NCBI GenBank assembly: GCA_015680685.1
Contig: MNCI01011487.1
Span: 528,463-592,462, forward strand
Origin: Gnetum montanum
Lineage: Eukaryota > Streptophyta > Gnetopsida > Gnetales > Gnetaceae
Reading direction: 5' to 3'
DNA: 64,000 nucleotides
The notes under the pieces are model-generated. The model was not told the origin of the DNA. It did not search any database and was given only the letters and a program-made list of their open reading frames with translations. Every line of letters starts with the position of its first letter. Within the stretch, counting starts at the first letter, position 1. The position numbers were made by a program, and so were the translations under genes. Shown here in pieces: positions 12,940 to 25,320 of the stretch.

Positions 12940-13110
12940 TTTTTTCCTATGTATTCTTTGGTCTTCCTTTTGTTGGATTTCCTAGAATAATGATATAACT
13001 ACCTTTATTTATAGATTCATTGTCTAATCTTCTTTACACATGTCAAAACCATCTAAGTTGTCATTCTTGTATCTTATCTAAAATAGAAGCACTCCAAGTC
13101 TTCCTCTAAT
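12940..13110 (-). pseudogene. Scrap of a LINE reverse-transcriptase C-terminus
   Basis: The minus strand encodes, across frames, pieces resembling LRWFxHVxRR (about 13045-13070) followed by GRPK (about 12965-12985). In plant LINEs these lie in this order at the end of ORF2. The fragment is too short and broken to assign to a family, and it is separate from the plus-strand LINE at 14900. Confidence 0.4.
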
Positions 13111-14649
13111 GTCTATATTATTTTTTTTATCTTTTAATTTACATAATTTTATTAATATTTGTTGACTCATCAAAAACTATAATACTTAAATAAATTTAAC
13201 TAGAAAATCTAACACCACTTTGAACCATGGTGTTAAACTAGTAATCAAGAATAGAGCCTATGTTTTCATGCCAATTGAAATACTTAAAATTGCTAAAGAA
13301 TAATGAAAAAAACATGGTAAAAAATTAAATTCTATTATATAATTTAGTGATTAGACCATACTAGGATCCTTAATAAAGCACATCTAACATGCTAAATTTA
13401 AAATTTTTATACTAACTTTATAATGGTTATTTTCATTATCCCATGTTACATTGGTCCCAAAATTCTTTATTTATTTTTGCATATTCTCTATTTAGTTTTC
13501 TTCCTAATTAAAGCTAAGGTTTAATAATAGCTTTTATTTATATTTTATTCTAATCCTAATCTTGATTTATAGACAAAGAAATTAACTTTCTTCAAATTTC
13601 TCTTTAAGAAATATATCGATTCTATGTTTTATGCATTATATACTTAATTTTTACATTAGTTAAGTTTTCTTTAAAAATTGAAACTAAGATTGTAATTTAA
13701 TTATATCTCTATAGAGCCAGAGAATTTATTAGAAAAATTAGTTTGTGCCAAATAAAATAATAATGATAAATACTAATTATAATAAATATGTCCAATTATT
13801 CTGAAGTGATTTTTTCTCTTGGAATATCTAATATGTTATGTATACGTTAATAACATGAAGTATAAAGTGCAATGATAATTATTTAGTTATTTTTTCATAA
13901 TTTTTCTAATATATCATGCTAGCTATATTTCTTGGAATATATTTATAGTTAAATTTTTTTATTTTTGACACCCCAAAATTGAGATATATCATTTTTTTAA
14001 ATCCTTTTTACAATATTAGGATAAGATATTTTAATGGTATGTGTTTCTCATTTTCTACCACTATAGTAGCATAATTATCCTATTTTATGCTTCTCCTCCT
14101 CTTCCTTTGTCAACATCATGGCACCTTTATCCTAGTAATATCATATTTTTCGATACTCATGTATCATATTGTTGGATCTCTTACTTTCAACTTAAAAATA
14201 ATACAATTCTATCCTTACACATAGATATAGGATGTATAAATTAAAAAAAAATAACCTAAAAATTAGAGATCTAAAAATTTACCAATACTTTTACTTTATT
14301 ATGAACAAAATATTTTCTACACTCCATGAATTTGAGGTAAGAAATATAAAATATTTTTCTTAAGATATTGATTATTTTTTGAAAGTAAAAAATCTTCTTT
14401 CCAATTCAATAAGAAGTAGTTTCAAGATCATAAATATTTTAAAAACTACTAAGGTCTCTATAGAAATGATGTAGTAATATAGCTTTTAAGAGTGAGATAC
14501 ATATAGTACAATAATATATTTTCAATTACATTTAGGGCTAGTGTCGATTGAAATCAACATTTGTATTGAAATATATTTCTAATTATGTAATTTATTTTAT
14601 TTTTCAACATCTTTATTTTTGTAGTTACATTTATGTTCCATTTACATAT

Positions 14650-14830
14650 GATTCAATGATTTTTGTGATTTTGGTAATTTGATGAATCATAGATCTAATT
14701 TGACAATTCAGTGATTTAGTGATTTGACAATTTCGGTGATTTGGCAATTTTAGTGATTTGGATGATTTCATGGATCTAATTTGAAATTTCAACATTTCAA
14801 TGATTTGGAATTTGACATTTTATATACCAA
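14650..14830. repeat. Short degenerate tandem repeats, GTGATTTGG type
   Basis: Units of about 14-17 bases built on GTGATTTGGCAATTT recur about eight times with changes. It lies upstream of the LINE first open frame and could be part of that element's 5' untranslated region. Confidence 0.5.
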
Positions 14831-14928
14831 CATTAAGAAAGTAATGTATTCCATTTCAAGTTTAAGGAAGTACAAGAAGTATGGTTTTAGTAGTAGAATT
14901 TATGATTTCTTAAGAGGAATGAAATAAC

Positions 14929-15540
14929 ATGGTTGCAAATTTAAACTCCACAACATCTAAGCTTGTGCAATTGGAATCCATGGTTGAATCTATGGTCAAA
15001 AAGGTACAAACCATTCCAACCGCTGTAGAGTTTAAAAATTCATTTTGAAATGTTGAAGCAACTCAAGTTTAGAAAAATATGGATACTCTAAAGTTAAAGT
15101 TGAATTCTCTTGAGTTAAAAATAACAACTACTCACTTAGACTTGGAAGTAGATCTTGAGAAAATATGTGAAGATGAAAAAAAACTGGAACAAAATTTAAA
15201 ATCTTTGAATTGTGGGAATTTCTAAAGAAAAAGGTGAGGATCTTTTGCTAGACATATCAAATATCTTTATGAAATAAATGCACATTTCTTCTATGCTAAT
15301 AATTAGTGCAAAAAAGACTTTGTCTTAAGGGGGATAAACCTAGGAAAATTATTGTTAAGTTTGCTAATTTGTATAGAAGAGATAAGGTTTGGAATAAAAA
15401 AAGTATCTTGAAGGATGAAACATTTGATTTACTAAAGACTTGACAAAAATGAAAAAGAGTATGAAAAAAAGTAGAAATAATGGCAAAAAGTTAAACAAGC
15501 TTGTATTGATGGTAAAATTTCTTACTTGAATTATATATAT
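14929..15540 (+). pseudogene. LINE ORF1 remnant
   Basis: The frame starts at 14929 with a coiled-coil-like region (about 100 residues rich in Leu, Glu and Lys with heptad spacing). After a frameshift it gives a stretch like IIVKFANLYRRDKVW (about 15345-15390), and then a Lys-rich tail near 15430-15500. This order (coiled coil, RNA-binding part ending in an IIVKF-type motif, basic tail) is that of L1 ORF1 nucleic-acid chaperones. Several stops interrupt it. Confidence 0.5.
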
Positions 15541-15582
15541 GTTACAGTCATTAAAGATAGGGGAAACCCCCCAAAATATATA

Positions 15583-16460
15583 TTTTCTTCTATTACATGT
15601 GGTATCCTTAATGTTAAAGGTTCATTGACTGATGAAGTTGCTACTTTAGCTACTAGTCATTTCTTTAGTAATTTTGATCTATTTACTTTTGCTAAAACTT
15701 GGAAAGGAGAAAATTCTCTAGTTAGACTTTTATATCATTTCTATTAGAAAGAAACATTCTAAGGTAAGGGGTAAACCTTTTGGTGGTATTACTTATTTTA
15801 TTAAAATGTCTAAAGATCATTTCATTAATGTGCACAAAGTTAATGATAATAAGTAATATTTTTGGATTCAAATTCAAGGCATTTCAAAGGTTCTTCATAT
15901 TGCTTTTTGTTATTTTTCTTTAAGGTATTCTTCTATTTACAATTTTGCTAGTCTTTCATAAGAGCATCTTTTCAACACCTAAGTCAAGATATTGTAGAAT
16001 TCTTAAGGCTTGGTAAATTTTTTCTTTGTGAGGATTTTAATGCTTATGTTGGACAAAGTTAGATTCAAAGGCTTGTTTGCAATTCTCAATTAAACTTCAA
16101 TGAAGATCAATACTTAGTTCATAAAAGATCATCTACTAATCATAGTACAAATCATAAGAGTATTCATTTCTTAGAGTGGGATCATTCCTTTGATTTTTTA
16201 ATCCTTAATAACATCAACAAATTTCCTTCATATTATTGTTTCACCTTTATTATGCACTAAGGTAACTCTTATATTAATCTTTTCTTGTCTATTCATGATT
16301 ATATAGATGTAATGAAAAACTTTCAAGTGGAAGAAAAACTACTAAAATATCCTCATCATTACCTATAGTTTACTATTCTTGCTTCAATTCATTCTATTCA
16401 TTACAAGAAATGTAGGACTCATCATCTTATAGAAGACCTTCATTAGGATTTTGAACAAGA
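15583..16460 (+). pseudogene. LINE ORF2, endonuclease domain (5' half)
   Basis: An apurinic-endonuclease-like domain would nick target DNA. Visible pieces, in order: CGILNVKGSL near the start (compare the WNVRGL block); GKPFGGITYFIK near 15765-15800; WIQIQGISKVLHIAFCYFS (15865-15920); and CEDFNAYVGQ (about 16025-16055), which matches the GDFNA motif with Gly replaced by Glu. The frame shifts at least twice. It breaks at 16460, where element F begins. Confidence 0.65.
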
Positions 16461-17483
16461 TGCTAGAGGGACATATCTTCTGATTCCCTTGTTCTTCCCT
16501 ACGTGTGTGTTATGCAGAGCTTGGATACTAGAAAGATGTGTTAGAAGGCTAGAACACATCTTAGATGAAGACTGGAAATGACAAGTGATGTCTGGATTCT
16601 ATAGTAGATGTCTTACTATTGGAGCTGATGTCTTGAGCAAGATGTCTCAACTAAGAAGAAGAGTTCTTGAGTAAGACATCTTTCCAGAACCTGAGACATC
16701 TTGAACAAGATTTCTTACCTAAAAGTGAGCCATCTTGGGTAAGACATCTTACTAGATGTTGAGACATCTTGGCCCCTAGGAGAGATGTCTTATAAACACA
16801 TTAGAAATCTTGCTAGAGAGCTTGGTTAATATAGAGATGTCTTTCCAAGTCAAAGATAACCTCTACATATGGGAAAACCTTCAAAAACATCCATTAAAAT
16901 TCAAGAAATAGCTAGAACATGATCAAAATAGTCAAGAATAAGGTGATAAGACTTGGAAAATATTTGAAGAACCTCAAGTAAAGTTGAGAAAAGGTTTCTA
17001 GATTTCTTTTCTTCTAGTTTGTGATAAATATTATTGTATTTCTCCATTGTTGGTACATATGAGTAAGAGAGAGCTCTTTAGAATGGAGAATTGGGCAAGA
17101 GAGACTGGATGAGCATATTAAGTAAGTGTAATTAATAATTGTAGCTACAAGATCATCTTGTGTTGTGTTGGTTTTTGTGTTCTATTCTCTTATGCCTTAT
17201 TTGTGAGTTTACATCCCAATGCTGGGTTGTGGAACAGATTCTCTATTGATTATGTCTTACATTAGGAACAACCATTTTATCATTATGGAGCCTCATGCTC
17301 TGCAATATCATTTGAGCATGACAAGTATTGGGAAATTTTAGGGGTTTTGAGAACTAGTTATAATCTTTTAATACATTAATCAAATATACCTTATTTTCTT
17401 TTTTCTAGGAAAATGTTTTATCTTTGCATAATATTTGGATTTAGTACTTGAAGGTGACTTATTTGTTGAGTGAACCTACTCCA
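16461..17483 (+). repeat. 5' LTR of element F
   Basis: 1023 bp, TG...CA. Its end (GAACCTACTCCA) matches the end of the 3' LTR (AAACCTCCTACA). The first 400 bases carry about ten copies of AGACATCT or its reverse complement AGATGTCT. Confidence 0.82.
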
Positions 17484-17490
17484 ATGTTAT

Positions 17491-17502
17491 TGGTATCAAA
17501 GC
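17491..17502 (+). promoter_or_regulatory. Primer-binding site of element F (initiator Met tRNA)
   Basis: TGGTATCAAAGC lies 7 bases after the LTR end. It differs at one base from TGGTATCAGAGC, the complement of the 3' end of plant initiator Met tRNA used by many LTR elements. Confidence 0.8.
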
Positions 17503-17551
17503 CTAGTTTTATTGTTTCTTGGATTTTGGTTGAGGATTTTGTCAATTTTAG

Positions 17552-17601
17552 ATGGCACCTAAGAAGGAACAAGTGCAACCTCTAAATAGAGACATGGAGA
17601 G
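17552..17601 (+). pseudogene. Start of gag of element F, interrupted by G
   Basis: ATG at 17552 opens a frame beginning MAPKKEQVQ, which is cut at codon 17 by the LTR of element G. The same frame resumes without a shift at 27456 (...DMES then MKSTF). That continuity is direct evidence that G inserted into F. Confidence 0.75.
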
Positions 17602-18115
17602 TGTAACATCCCATCCCTTGTTAAGGGTGGAAACAAATTATAACAATGTAATTAACCTTCAAATGAAGGGGTACCGTATTATGAGGAATTACGATTATTT
17701 ATGTATCCCTCTAGAATGGGTTTGACCTATGCCATTTAAGGCTAGGTTAAGAGGTCATGCCAACATGAAGTTGCAAGCTTGGAAAGGCAAGTAATGGGAG
17801 TCTAGTGAAGCAGGACAAGAAGGAACTAATCACCCCTTTGACTGGACAACCTAACCATGGTGGTAGTGCTGGATTACCTCTAAGGTTTAAGTGGCATGGA
17901 AGATAACCCAGAGGAAATTACAATACTCTCCATCTTATTAATAAAATTTTTCCAATTTCTCTTCTTATTCTAAGTACCAATTATTCATTTACCAGTTAAT
18001 TCATTTATCAAGTATTTTATGATGTATCCATTGTATTACTTAAAAATGCAATGAATGCAAAGAACTAAGCAATAAATGAAGATGCTTTTACAACATTTGA
18101 GAATAAGATGTCATA
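17602..18115 (+). repeat. 5' LTR of element G
   Basis: 514 bp, starting TGTAACATCCC and ending GATGTCATA (a decayed GGATGTTACA). It matches 26936-27450 along its length with scattered substitutions. Confidence 0.85.
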
Positions 18116-18289
18116 TTTGGTATTAAAGAAAATCACAATTTAGGATCCAAACTAGAAGAAAAATATTATTTTATTATTGTTGTAAAACAGAAGTACATCT
18201 AAGTAGAATACATGTAAGGGAAGAAGCAAAATACAAGAAAAGCGAAGATGTTGAATAAAAGGAATAAAGAAACAATGATCATTTGTTGT

Positions 18290-20506
18290 GACCAAATGAG
18301 TCAAGGAGATCTATGACTATCTTCAATTATGCTTGCCATTCTTCATTAGTGGCATCCTTTTTGCTAAGCACTACCTTGGATCCTACCAACCCATCACACA
18401 ATTGCTTGACATATTTAGTGGTACTCCTTGCTAAATCTTTTGATTCCTCCTTTTTTTTGAGTTGGGCTTTCAACATATCCATCTAAATTGATCAATCATC
18501 CATGTCGTTTTATCATTCCTTCTCTTTCCTTTGCATAAAACAAGATTAAAATTATGAGTTATGAATAAAAAATCAATGAACTAGAAAGAGAAAAAGGAGG
18601 AAGAAAAAATAATAAGAACTACTCACCTAAAGCTAATTGTTATCAATTTGAATAAACCATTCATGAGATTGCACATGGCAAGCTAGGCATGTAGCACTCT
18701 CCAGTTCTCCTAAAAGTTGCTCCATATCTTTGGCAACTTCTAGAGCATCCTCAAGAATTGGATGGAAAGATGAGGAAAATCTAGTCTATACCAATTCATA
18801 ATCATTATTGAAGTCACATGACTTGGACTCCTATAGGTGGTAAACATTCTCACAAATAGAATAATGTTTGTTACTACAAATTCATTACCTAAGATGCCAA
18901 AGTAGCATAAGTTCTTCTTTAGCAACCACCACTATCTATCCCATCGAATAAGGAAAACCCAAGAAAGAACAAGAAGGAATTACTAGAACAAATCTAAGAG
19001 CTAGTGTTGGCACCACCTATGGAAAGGAACCTAGCACCATTGGAATCGATGTCATGCATAGTGATCAAAATGGAAGATGAAAAAATGGAAGTATGTTTAA
19101 AACTAGTACTTGCATCATCTCTCTCCATTTCTTAGATAAAGTACCTCTAACCTTGAGACATCTATGATATAAACAAGATCAACATCATACAAGAAGAATA
19201 AAAGGGAAGTATTCAAGCCTTAAAATAATTAAAACTTACCTCTGGTTCCTTTCTCTTATCCTATCTTATACTTTGTTGTTGAGCTTGTTGTTGGGGTTTT
19301 AGTTAGGTTTTTTATTTAACTATTGGGCTGCTAGAAATTTACCCAATACATTGCCTCTATTAAAAAAATTTATTAGAAAAGAAAATAAGACATTAAACTA
19401 GGCTATTATATATATATGTTTTTATATATATACCTTGAAGCTTGTAAGTGTGATTTTTTGAAAGTGAACCATTCCAAAGGTTGAAGCACCTTGAGCACTT
19501 TTAGTCTATGTAGTCTGAGCACATTCTCTTGGAATCTGTGCATCTTGGATTGGTTCATTCTACATCCTATATTGCACTGTTAATAAATACATAAAGAAAC
19601 ATAAATAACAATATAAATATAAGATACATAAAACATATAAAATACCTCACTAGTTCCTTCTTGATTTATGGCCTACTGCAAAACCAATTGACCTTTTTCC
19701 CCATCCTCTATCTTACTCTTTATAAGTCTATCCTCCTCAAGAAATTCAAGACATAAACTAGAATCATATAGACTAAAGAGTTTGGTTGAAGGATTGTAAC
19801 TTAGAATTAAACACGTGATCAAGGGTATGCAACATACAATATATGGTTTATTGGGATTTTGTTTGGTAGCATTAGCTCCACTCATCGCATTGTACAAAAT
19901 AGAAAAACAAGACAATGACCAATCATAAACTCTACCAATTATGACACCATGAAGTATATAGATGGAAAACGCAATAGTATAATATTAGTATTGATGCCAC
20001 AAAACCTTACTATGGATGAATTGACATAATTCAAAGTGAATTTCATTAATGAAATCTCTATGAATAAATTGGCTTTTGCCAACAATAGAATCAATAACAT
20101 AATTAGATAATTATTTTTGACAAACCAATTTAAATTTTTGGAAGAAAATTGATGGAATTAAAGGATCCTTCCCTTGGTGAAAACCTAAGGCTATTTTAAT
20201 ATCAGATGAAAGAATCATTATTAGACCAAAAAATAGTTAGGAAGTGATGCTTATATTGGTATTATAAAGATTGCACCATTAAATTATTAAGTATTTACAC
20301 TCTATTGCCTTGAAAACAAGGAAGATAAGTAATTCAAATAATCATGAAGTTGTAAGATACTAAAACTCCTCTTTCCTAGGTAAATCATGCACACAATTGG
20401 AAGTAGTAACTACACTATTTTGGTGAAAAAGAATGGACACCAATTTGAACTCTCCTGGGGCTAAAGAAAGAGCCTAAGTATTTTTCTTGGGGGCCATGAT
20501 GATGAT
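18290..20506 (-). pseudogene. Unrecognised multi-exon-like coding remnant inside element G
   Basis: The minus strand starts MAPKKNT at 20506 and reads protein-like to about 20380. A second block (about 20210-19673) keeps one frame for some 175 codons with only two stops, and includes GRVYDWSLSCFSILYNAMSG. Further pieces lie at 19560-19440 and 19000-18650. The last, 18500-18296, is Lys-rich and helical (LKAQLKKKEESKDLARS). Gaps between blocks look like introns or decayed spacers. I do not recognise the family. It could be a transposon gene or a captured host gene, because it sits where the leader of G should be and runs against it. Confidence 0.4.
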
Positions 20507-21149
20507 AGTAAAAATATTTTGGATGCCAAAAATCTTCAAGCCTCTCTTCTAATGGAATCCTTCAATCTTTTGCTGATATTGTATGTGATGGACAAAGTCT
20601 TTCTTCTTTTCATATATTTATAAAAGAATAAGTAAGAATTTTGGGAGAAAACCTGAGGCATTAACTTAAGTTAGTTAATGATTTAATAAACCCAATGCTC
20701 ATTTTTAATGATTTTTTTATTTCTAGGTCCACCAAAATGATGTTAACACCAGCTCAACACCTAGTTCTCTTCGAAACAATTCTAATGGTACTAATTTTGT
20801 CAAAGTCTACCTTATAGTTTGGGACATTTGGTGTTTCTCAAGTTACGTGCAATTTAAAATTAAAAAAATATTTTTTTATTTTTTATTTTAAATTTAAATT
20901 TATTTTATTTTTATTTTTTAAAAAATAAAAAAAATGGAAAGTGTAAGGTCGTAGGTTTGACCCTGACCTCTAAATATCTATTATTATTAAAACAAATCAT
21001 TTTGGAAGGGCCTATAAGCCCCATCTAGCAAAAGCTAGGCTAGCCCAAGGGCTAGCCAAGGATAACCACGTGTTGCGCACTGCCTCTAGTTACCACATGT
21101 TGTGTTGTGCATCCTCTGCATCACCTTCCATGTCATCATTGCTAACCCC

Positions 21150-21608
21150 NNNNNNNNNNNNNNNNNNNNNNNNNNNNNNNNNNNNNNNNNNNNNNNNNNN
21201 NNNNNNNNNNNNNNNNNNNNNNNNNNNNNNNNNNNNNNNNNNNNNNNNNNNNNNNNNNNNNNNNNNNNNNNNNNNNNNNNNNNNNNNNNNNNNNNNNNNN
21301 NNNNNNNNNNNNNNNNNNNNNNNNNNNNNNNNNNNNNNNNNNNNNNNNNNNNNNNNNNNNNNNNNNNNNNNNNNNNNNNNNNNNNNNNNNNNNNNNNNNN
21401 NNNNNNNNNNNNNNNNNNNNNNNNNNNNNNNNNNNNNNNNNNNNNNNNNNNNNNNNNNNNNNNNNNNNNNNNNNNNNNNNNNNNNNNNNNNNNNNNNNNN
21501 NNNNNNNNNNNNNNNNNNNNNNNNNNNNNNNNNNNNNNNNNNNNNNNNNNNNNNNNNNNNNNNNNNNNNNNNNNNNNNNNNNNNNNNNNNNNNNNNNNNN
21601 NNNNNNNN
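21150..21608. other. Assembly gap (459 N)
   Basis: A run of N inside element G. Any open frame drawn across it is meaningless. Confidence 0.99.
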
Positions 21609-21834
21609 ATGCACTATTTCCCCCTCCCCCCTTCCCCCTTCCCATGCACTCCCCATCTACATGCCACCATCACCTAGTCACCATGCATCATTGTCATTCA
21701 ATCCATTTCCATGCTACTTCACTAGATGTCATTGTCGCCCAATCGCCATGTGCCACCACTACTCAGTTTGCTATCGTACCGCTCTACCATCCGCAACTTC
21801 TTATAGTGTCTACTCTTTATTGCATTGTTAGACA

Positions 21835-22050
21835 TCGACAACACTATGGATCATAGGCATCCCTAGAAATCCATGGACACTATCAGTGCCATGGATCACA
21901 TGCACCTTGGTGCTTTTTGAACATCATTGGTTCTCTGTGGATACCATTGAGGCTACAGATCATAGGCACCCATGGAATCAACAATGCCACCAATCACAGG
22001 CATCCCTAGCATCAATGACATTGCCAATCACAGGCATCCCCAATGTCCTT
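21835..22050. repeat. Degenerate tandem repeats, ATCACAGGCATCCC type
   Basis: About six imperfect copies of a block containing GGATCATAGGCATCCCTAG lie at irregular spacing of roughly 35-50 bases. They continue into the 21-nt minisatellite at 22126. Confidence 0.5.
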
Positions 22051-22125
22051 TAGGGTTGTCAATAACTTGGGAGTCATGCACAACACTAACTACATGAATC
22101 CTGGTTTTTGGACCATGCAAGCTCT

Positions 22126-22335
22126 AGAGAGGATCGTGTGAGCCCTTTGATGGGCTACGTAGGCACTAAAAAGGATTGCATGAGCCCTAAGAGAAACCAT
22201 GCAAGCCCTATCAATGGCTACATATGCTCTCGAAAGAGCCATGTAGGCCCAAAGGAGGGCCATGTGAGCCCTAACACAAGTTACACTGGCCCTAAAAAAG
22301 GCTACATTAGCCTAAAGAATGATTGCATGAGCCCT
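22126..22335 (+). repeat. 21-nt minisatellite encoding a heptapeptide, 10 units
   Basis: Ten consecutive 21-base units with no indel. In the open frame each gives seven residues of the form K-x-x-H/Y/C-x-S/G-P, for example KKDCMSP, KRNHASP, RKSHVGP, KEGHVSP, NTSYTGP, KNDCMSP. The open frame (about 22108-22473) has no ATG at its start; the first codon in the window of interest is TTG. Bases differ between units more than the residue pattern does. Expression is unknown. Confidence 0.75.
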
Positions 22336-22939
22336 AATATAGTTTTCCCAATGCAACCCCCACTGCCATTGACATTCACTTCTACTATCACATTGCTTGC
22401 CTTGTCCACATTTCCTACCTTATCATTGTTCCTACCTCCGATGATGGAAAATATTTTTCATCAATTAACTTGAAATTTAAAATTTTCTAAAAATTGATGG
22501 AAAATTCAAAATTTCCATTGTCAACACATTGATTTAAATAAAAAATGTGTGAACATATTTTTCAAAATTCAAATTTGGTGCCCTAATAATAACAAAAATA
22601 AAGATTCTATAATTAAGCATGCTTAACCTAGAGTAGAAATGGGATGGGTGACCTCTCAAGAAGTCTTGAAAATCATGTAAGTTTTTGTCAAACTTAAAAC
22701 TGCCATAACTTTTGAATCTGAAGTCTATTTTTAACCAAATGAAAATTGATTCTAATAGAATTGAACCTTTTAGATGCAATGAAATGGTCAGATTCAGCCT
22801 TAGTATATTAGAAAATTATCTTTTAATTCATTATTTAAGGTCACAAAACGATTAGGATTCTGTGTGTACATAGAAATTCATGATAGTTTCAACCTCTTCT
22901 ACAATTGATTAACTATTTTGAGATCTATAAAAATGGATC

Positions 22940-24040
22940 ATAGAGGCCAAAGATTGCCAACACACCTAATTTCTTTAGCTTACCAATGTTTGGAACCTAA
23001 AGAGTACATTAGAGATTGATGGAGACCTAAGTTAATGACTGAATGAATGCCTTAGATGATCAAATTAATGAGATCAAGGAAGTTCAAGAAGAGCTTCATC
23101 AATCTAATCAAGGGTTCAAGATAGAGATGTAGAATATGTCTGAAGAAATTAGGAAATTGTCCCAGAGTTTAGAGAATAAATGGTCAGATGTGCAAGGAAA
23201 GCTGGATTCTTTTGTAGAGTCCATCAAGCAATTAAAAAACCATCTCACCTAGCCTTCAAATCCTAGCCATGTTCCACCTAGAGATCAAGATCAACTTTCC
23301 ACTAGGGACCCACATAGAAACCAACCCCTACCTACTAGTTACCAGGATACCAATCTCCCTTCTTTTCATCATAGAGTAGAAATCGAAGGTGAGGGATAAA
23401 AAAATTGGCATAATACACCCGAAGAATCACTAACTCAAGTTCATGCTAAGAAAGTAAAATTAGACCATTATGATGGAGCCCCTAGATCCAGTGCCAAGGT
23501 GAAGGATTGGCTTAATACAATGAAAAATTACTTTGATGTGTTGAATTTGTCAAGCCAAGAACATTTAGAAGTTATCTCCCTTTATTTAAGAGGACTTACA
23601 ACAACATGGTGGAATGGATTGAGATCTCAAAGTTTGCTTACAAATTCGCTCAATTTTTGTCAAGATTTTATACAAAAATTTGAATCGAATTCTTTCCTTA
23701 AAGAGAGCAAAATGAAATTTGATTTCTTAAGATTGGTAAGTTGATCTATAGAAGATTACTACAAGAAATATTGTGACCTTTCTTAGTATGTAAGCCATCA
23801 AGATGAGGGAAATTTAACTTCAAAGTTCATTGATGGATTACATGCACAACTGCATCCCTAGACATGAGCACATAATCCTCAAATATTTAATGAAGCACAC
23901 AAAATTACTAAGGATTATGAAGAATCGAATCAAGTACGAACTACCCTTCAACAAGCTACCCTTTAACAAGAAACAGTAGAAGAAACACCAACTAAGAGAG
24001 CTTAATTGGGATGGAGTTTTTTTTTTTTCTTGTAGCAAAG
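22940..24040 (+). pseudogene. gag of element G
   Basis: An N-terminal coiled-coil-like part (about 23040-23250) is followed by the capsid-like core (23450-23745: KVKDWLNTMKNYFDVL, then LRGLTTTWWNGL). It continues through a stop to about 23960. The core matches the plant retrotransposon gag pattern, with the WW motif near the middle. I saw no intact zinc knuckle; the following segment is basic and stop-rich. Confidence 0.7.
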
Positions 24041-24159
24041 ATCATTTCAAATGAGACTATCCAAAATTATAAGCAAGGGTACAAAGGACCAATCAAATCA
24101 TAAATCAAAAACCCAACCTAAACATCAACAAAGGAAAAATCCCAACCACTACCATAGTC

Positions 24160-24456
24160 ATGAAGAAGATATCTTCATCAACTAAATCAATTTTTCATGA
24201 ATTTTTATTTTCTTTACTGATTTTTAAAGGTTCAATTAAAAGTAAACAAATTAAATTTGTTATTGATAGCAATGCCATTCATAAATTTATTTCTCCAAAG
24301 TTAATTAATTTATTAAAATTAAGTTTACTTTCCAAGAAAATTATTAAGATAGAACTTGCAGATGGAATGACTATGAACAAGCATAACAAGTATGGAGAAA
24401 TTACCTTTATTTGTAAGACATGCCTTTCGTTGATGAATTCTTTGAATTTGAACTAG
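24160..24456 (+). pseudogene. Aspartic protease of element G, active site changed
   Basis: The stretch FVIDSNAIHKFISPKL (residues 33-48 of this frame) aligns with the usual CLIDSGATHNFIS block of gypsy proteases. The catalytic DSG reads DSN, so the enzyme would be inactive. The sequence then passes directly to the middle of RT, so the N-terminal half of RT has been deleted. Confidence 0.7.
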
Positions 24457-24464
24457 GTGATGTT

Positions 24465-25320
24465 GATGCAATTTTGATATTTTTCATGAATATCTTGATC
24501 AGTTTGGTATAGTATTTATGGATGATAGACTTGTTTATTCTAAGTCAAAAGAAGAACATGTTAAACATTTGAAAATTACTATGGAAATTCTTAAAGAGAC
24601 TTAGTTGAAAGCTAAATTAAGTAAATGTGAACTCTTTAAAGAATAAGTCTCTTACTTGGGCCATATAGTTTCTAAGAAAGAATTGCAAGTAGATCCAACA
24701 AAAGTTAGTGCAATTTGGGACTAGCCTAAATTAAAATATGCTAGTGATTCAAAGTTTTCTAGGCTTAGTAGGTTTTTACTAACATTTCATCAAAGATTAT
24801 TCTACTTTAGTAGCCCCTTTGACTAACCTTTTTTAGGAAAAGCATGTGTTCAAGTTTGATGAAAAATGTAGGGAAACTTTCCTCAAATCAAAGATGTTAT
24901 CCACAATAGCAACTATTTTGAGAATTCTAGATGAAGAATTACCATTTAAAGTATCACGGATGCCTGTGGAATAGGAATTAGTGCAGTTATTTCATTAGAA
25001 GATAAAGTGGTATGTTATGAATCTCATAAATTACGAGGAGTTAAGGTAAATTACTCAATCCATGATCTAGAATTAATAGCAATTGTTCATGCTTTGAAAT
25101 TTTGGAGACATTATCTTTGTGGGAAAAGGTTTGTACTAAAAATAGATCATAAAAGTTTAGAATATTTGTAGAGACAACCTATTTTGAATACTTGTTAATG
25201 AAAATGGGTAGAATTATTGGCTGAATACAATTTTGAAATCAAATATATTCTGGGTAAACAAAATGTGGTAGCCAATGCTCTTAGTTGAATGTGGAACTTG
25301 TTGATAGGTGTGGTAATGAC
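24465..25320 (+). pseudogene. RT (C-terminal half) and RNase H of element G
   Basis: VFMDDRLVYSKSKEEHVKHL (about 24515-24575) is the RT catalytic block, with Tyr replaced by Phe and Ile by Arg. YLGHIVSKKELQVDP follows near 24653. RNase H pieces: DACGIGISAVIS near 24958, then HDLELIAIVHALKFWRHY near 25060-25115 and KIDHKSLEYL near 25140. Stops and frameshifts are spread throughout. The first three RT motifs are absent. Confidence 0.75.

Larger units (their letters stand above)
12508..14900. other. AT-rich stretch with no recognisable gene
   Basis: Apart from the LINE scrap near 12950-13100 and the short repeats at 14650-14830, I see nothing here. Frames are short and the composition is strongly AT-rich with many A and T runs. 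Confidence 0.5.

Noticed and set aside
16500-16860. AGACATCT repeats considered as a CRISPR-like array
   Set aside because: Units are short, unevenly spaced, in both orientations and lie within an LTR of a plant element.
20940-20985. tRNA-like B box (GGTTTGACCC) suggesting a SINE
   Set aside because: No A box at the right spacing, no defined 3' tail and no target repeats were seen.
21070-21831. Long open frames on both strands across the N gap
   Set aside because: They consist mainly of unknown bases; only the short flanks are real sequence.
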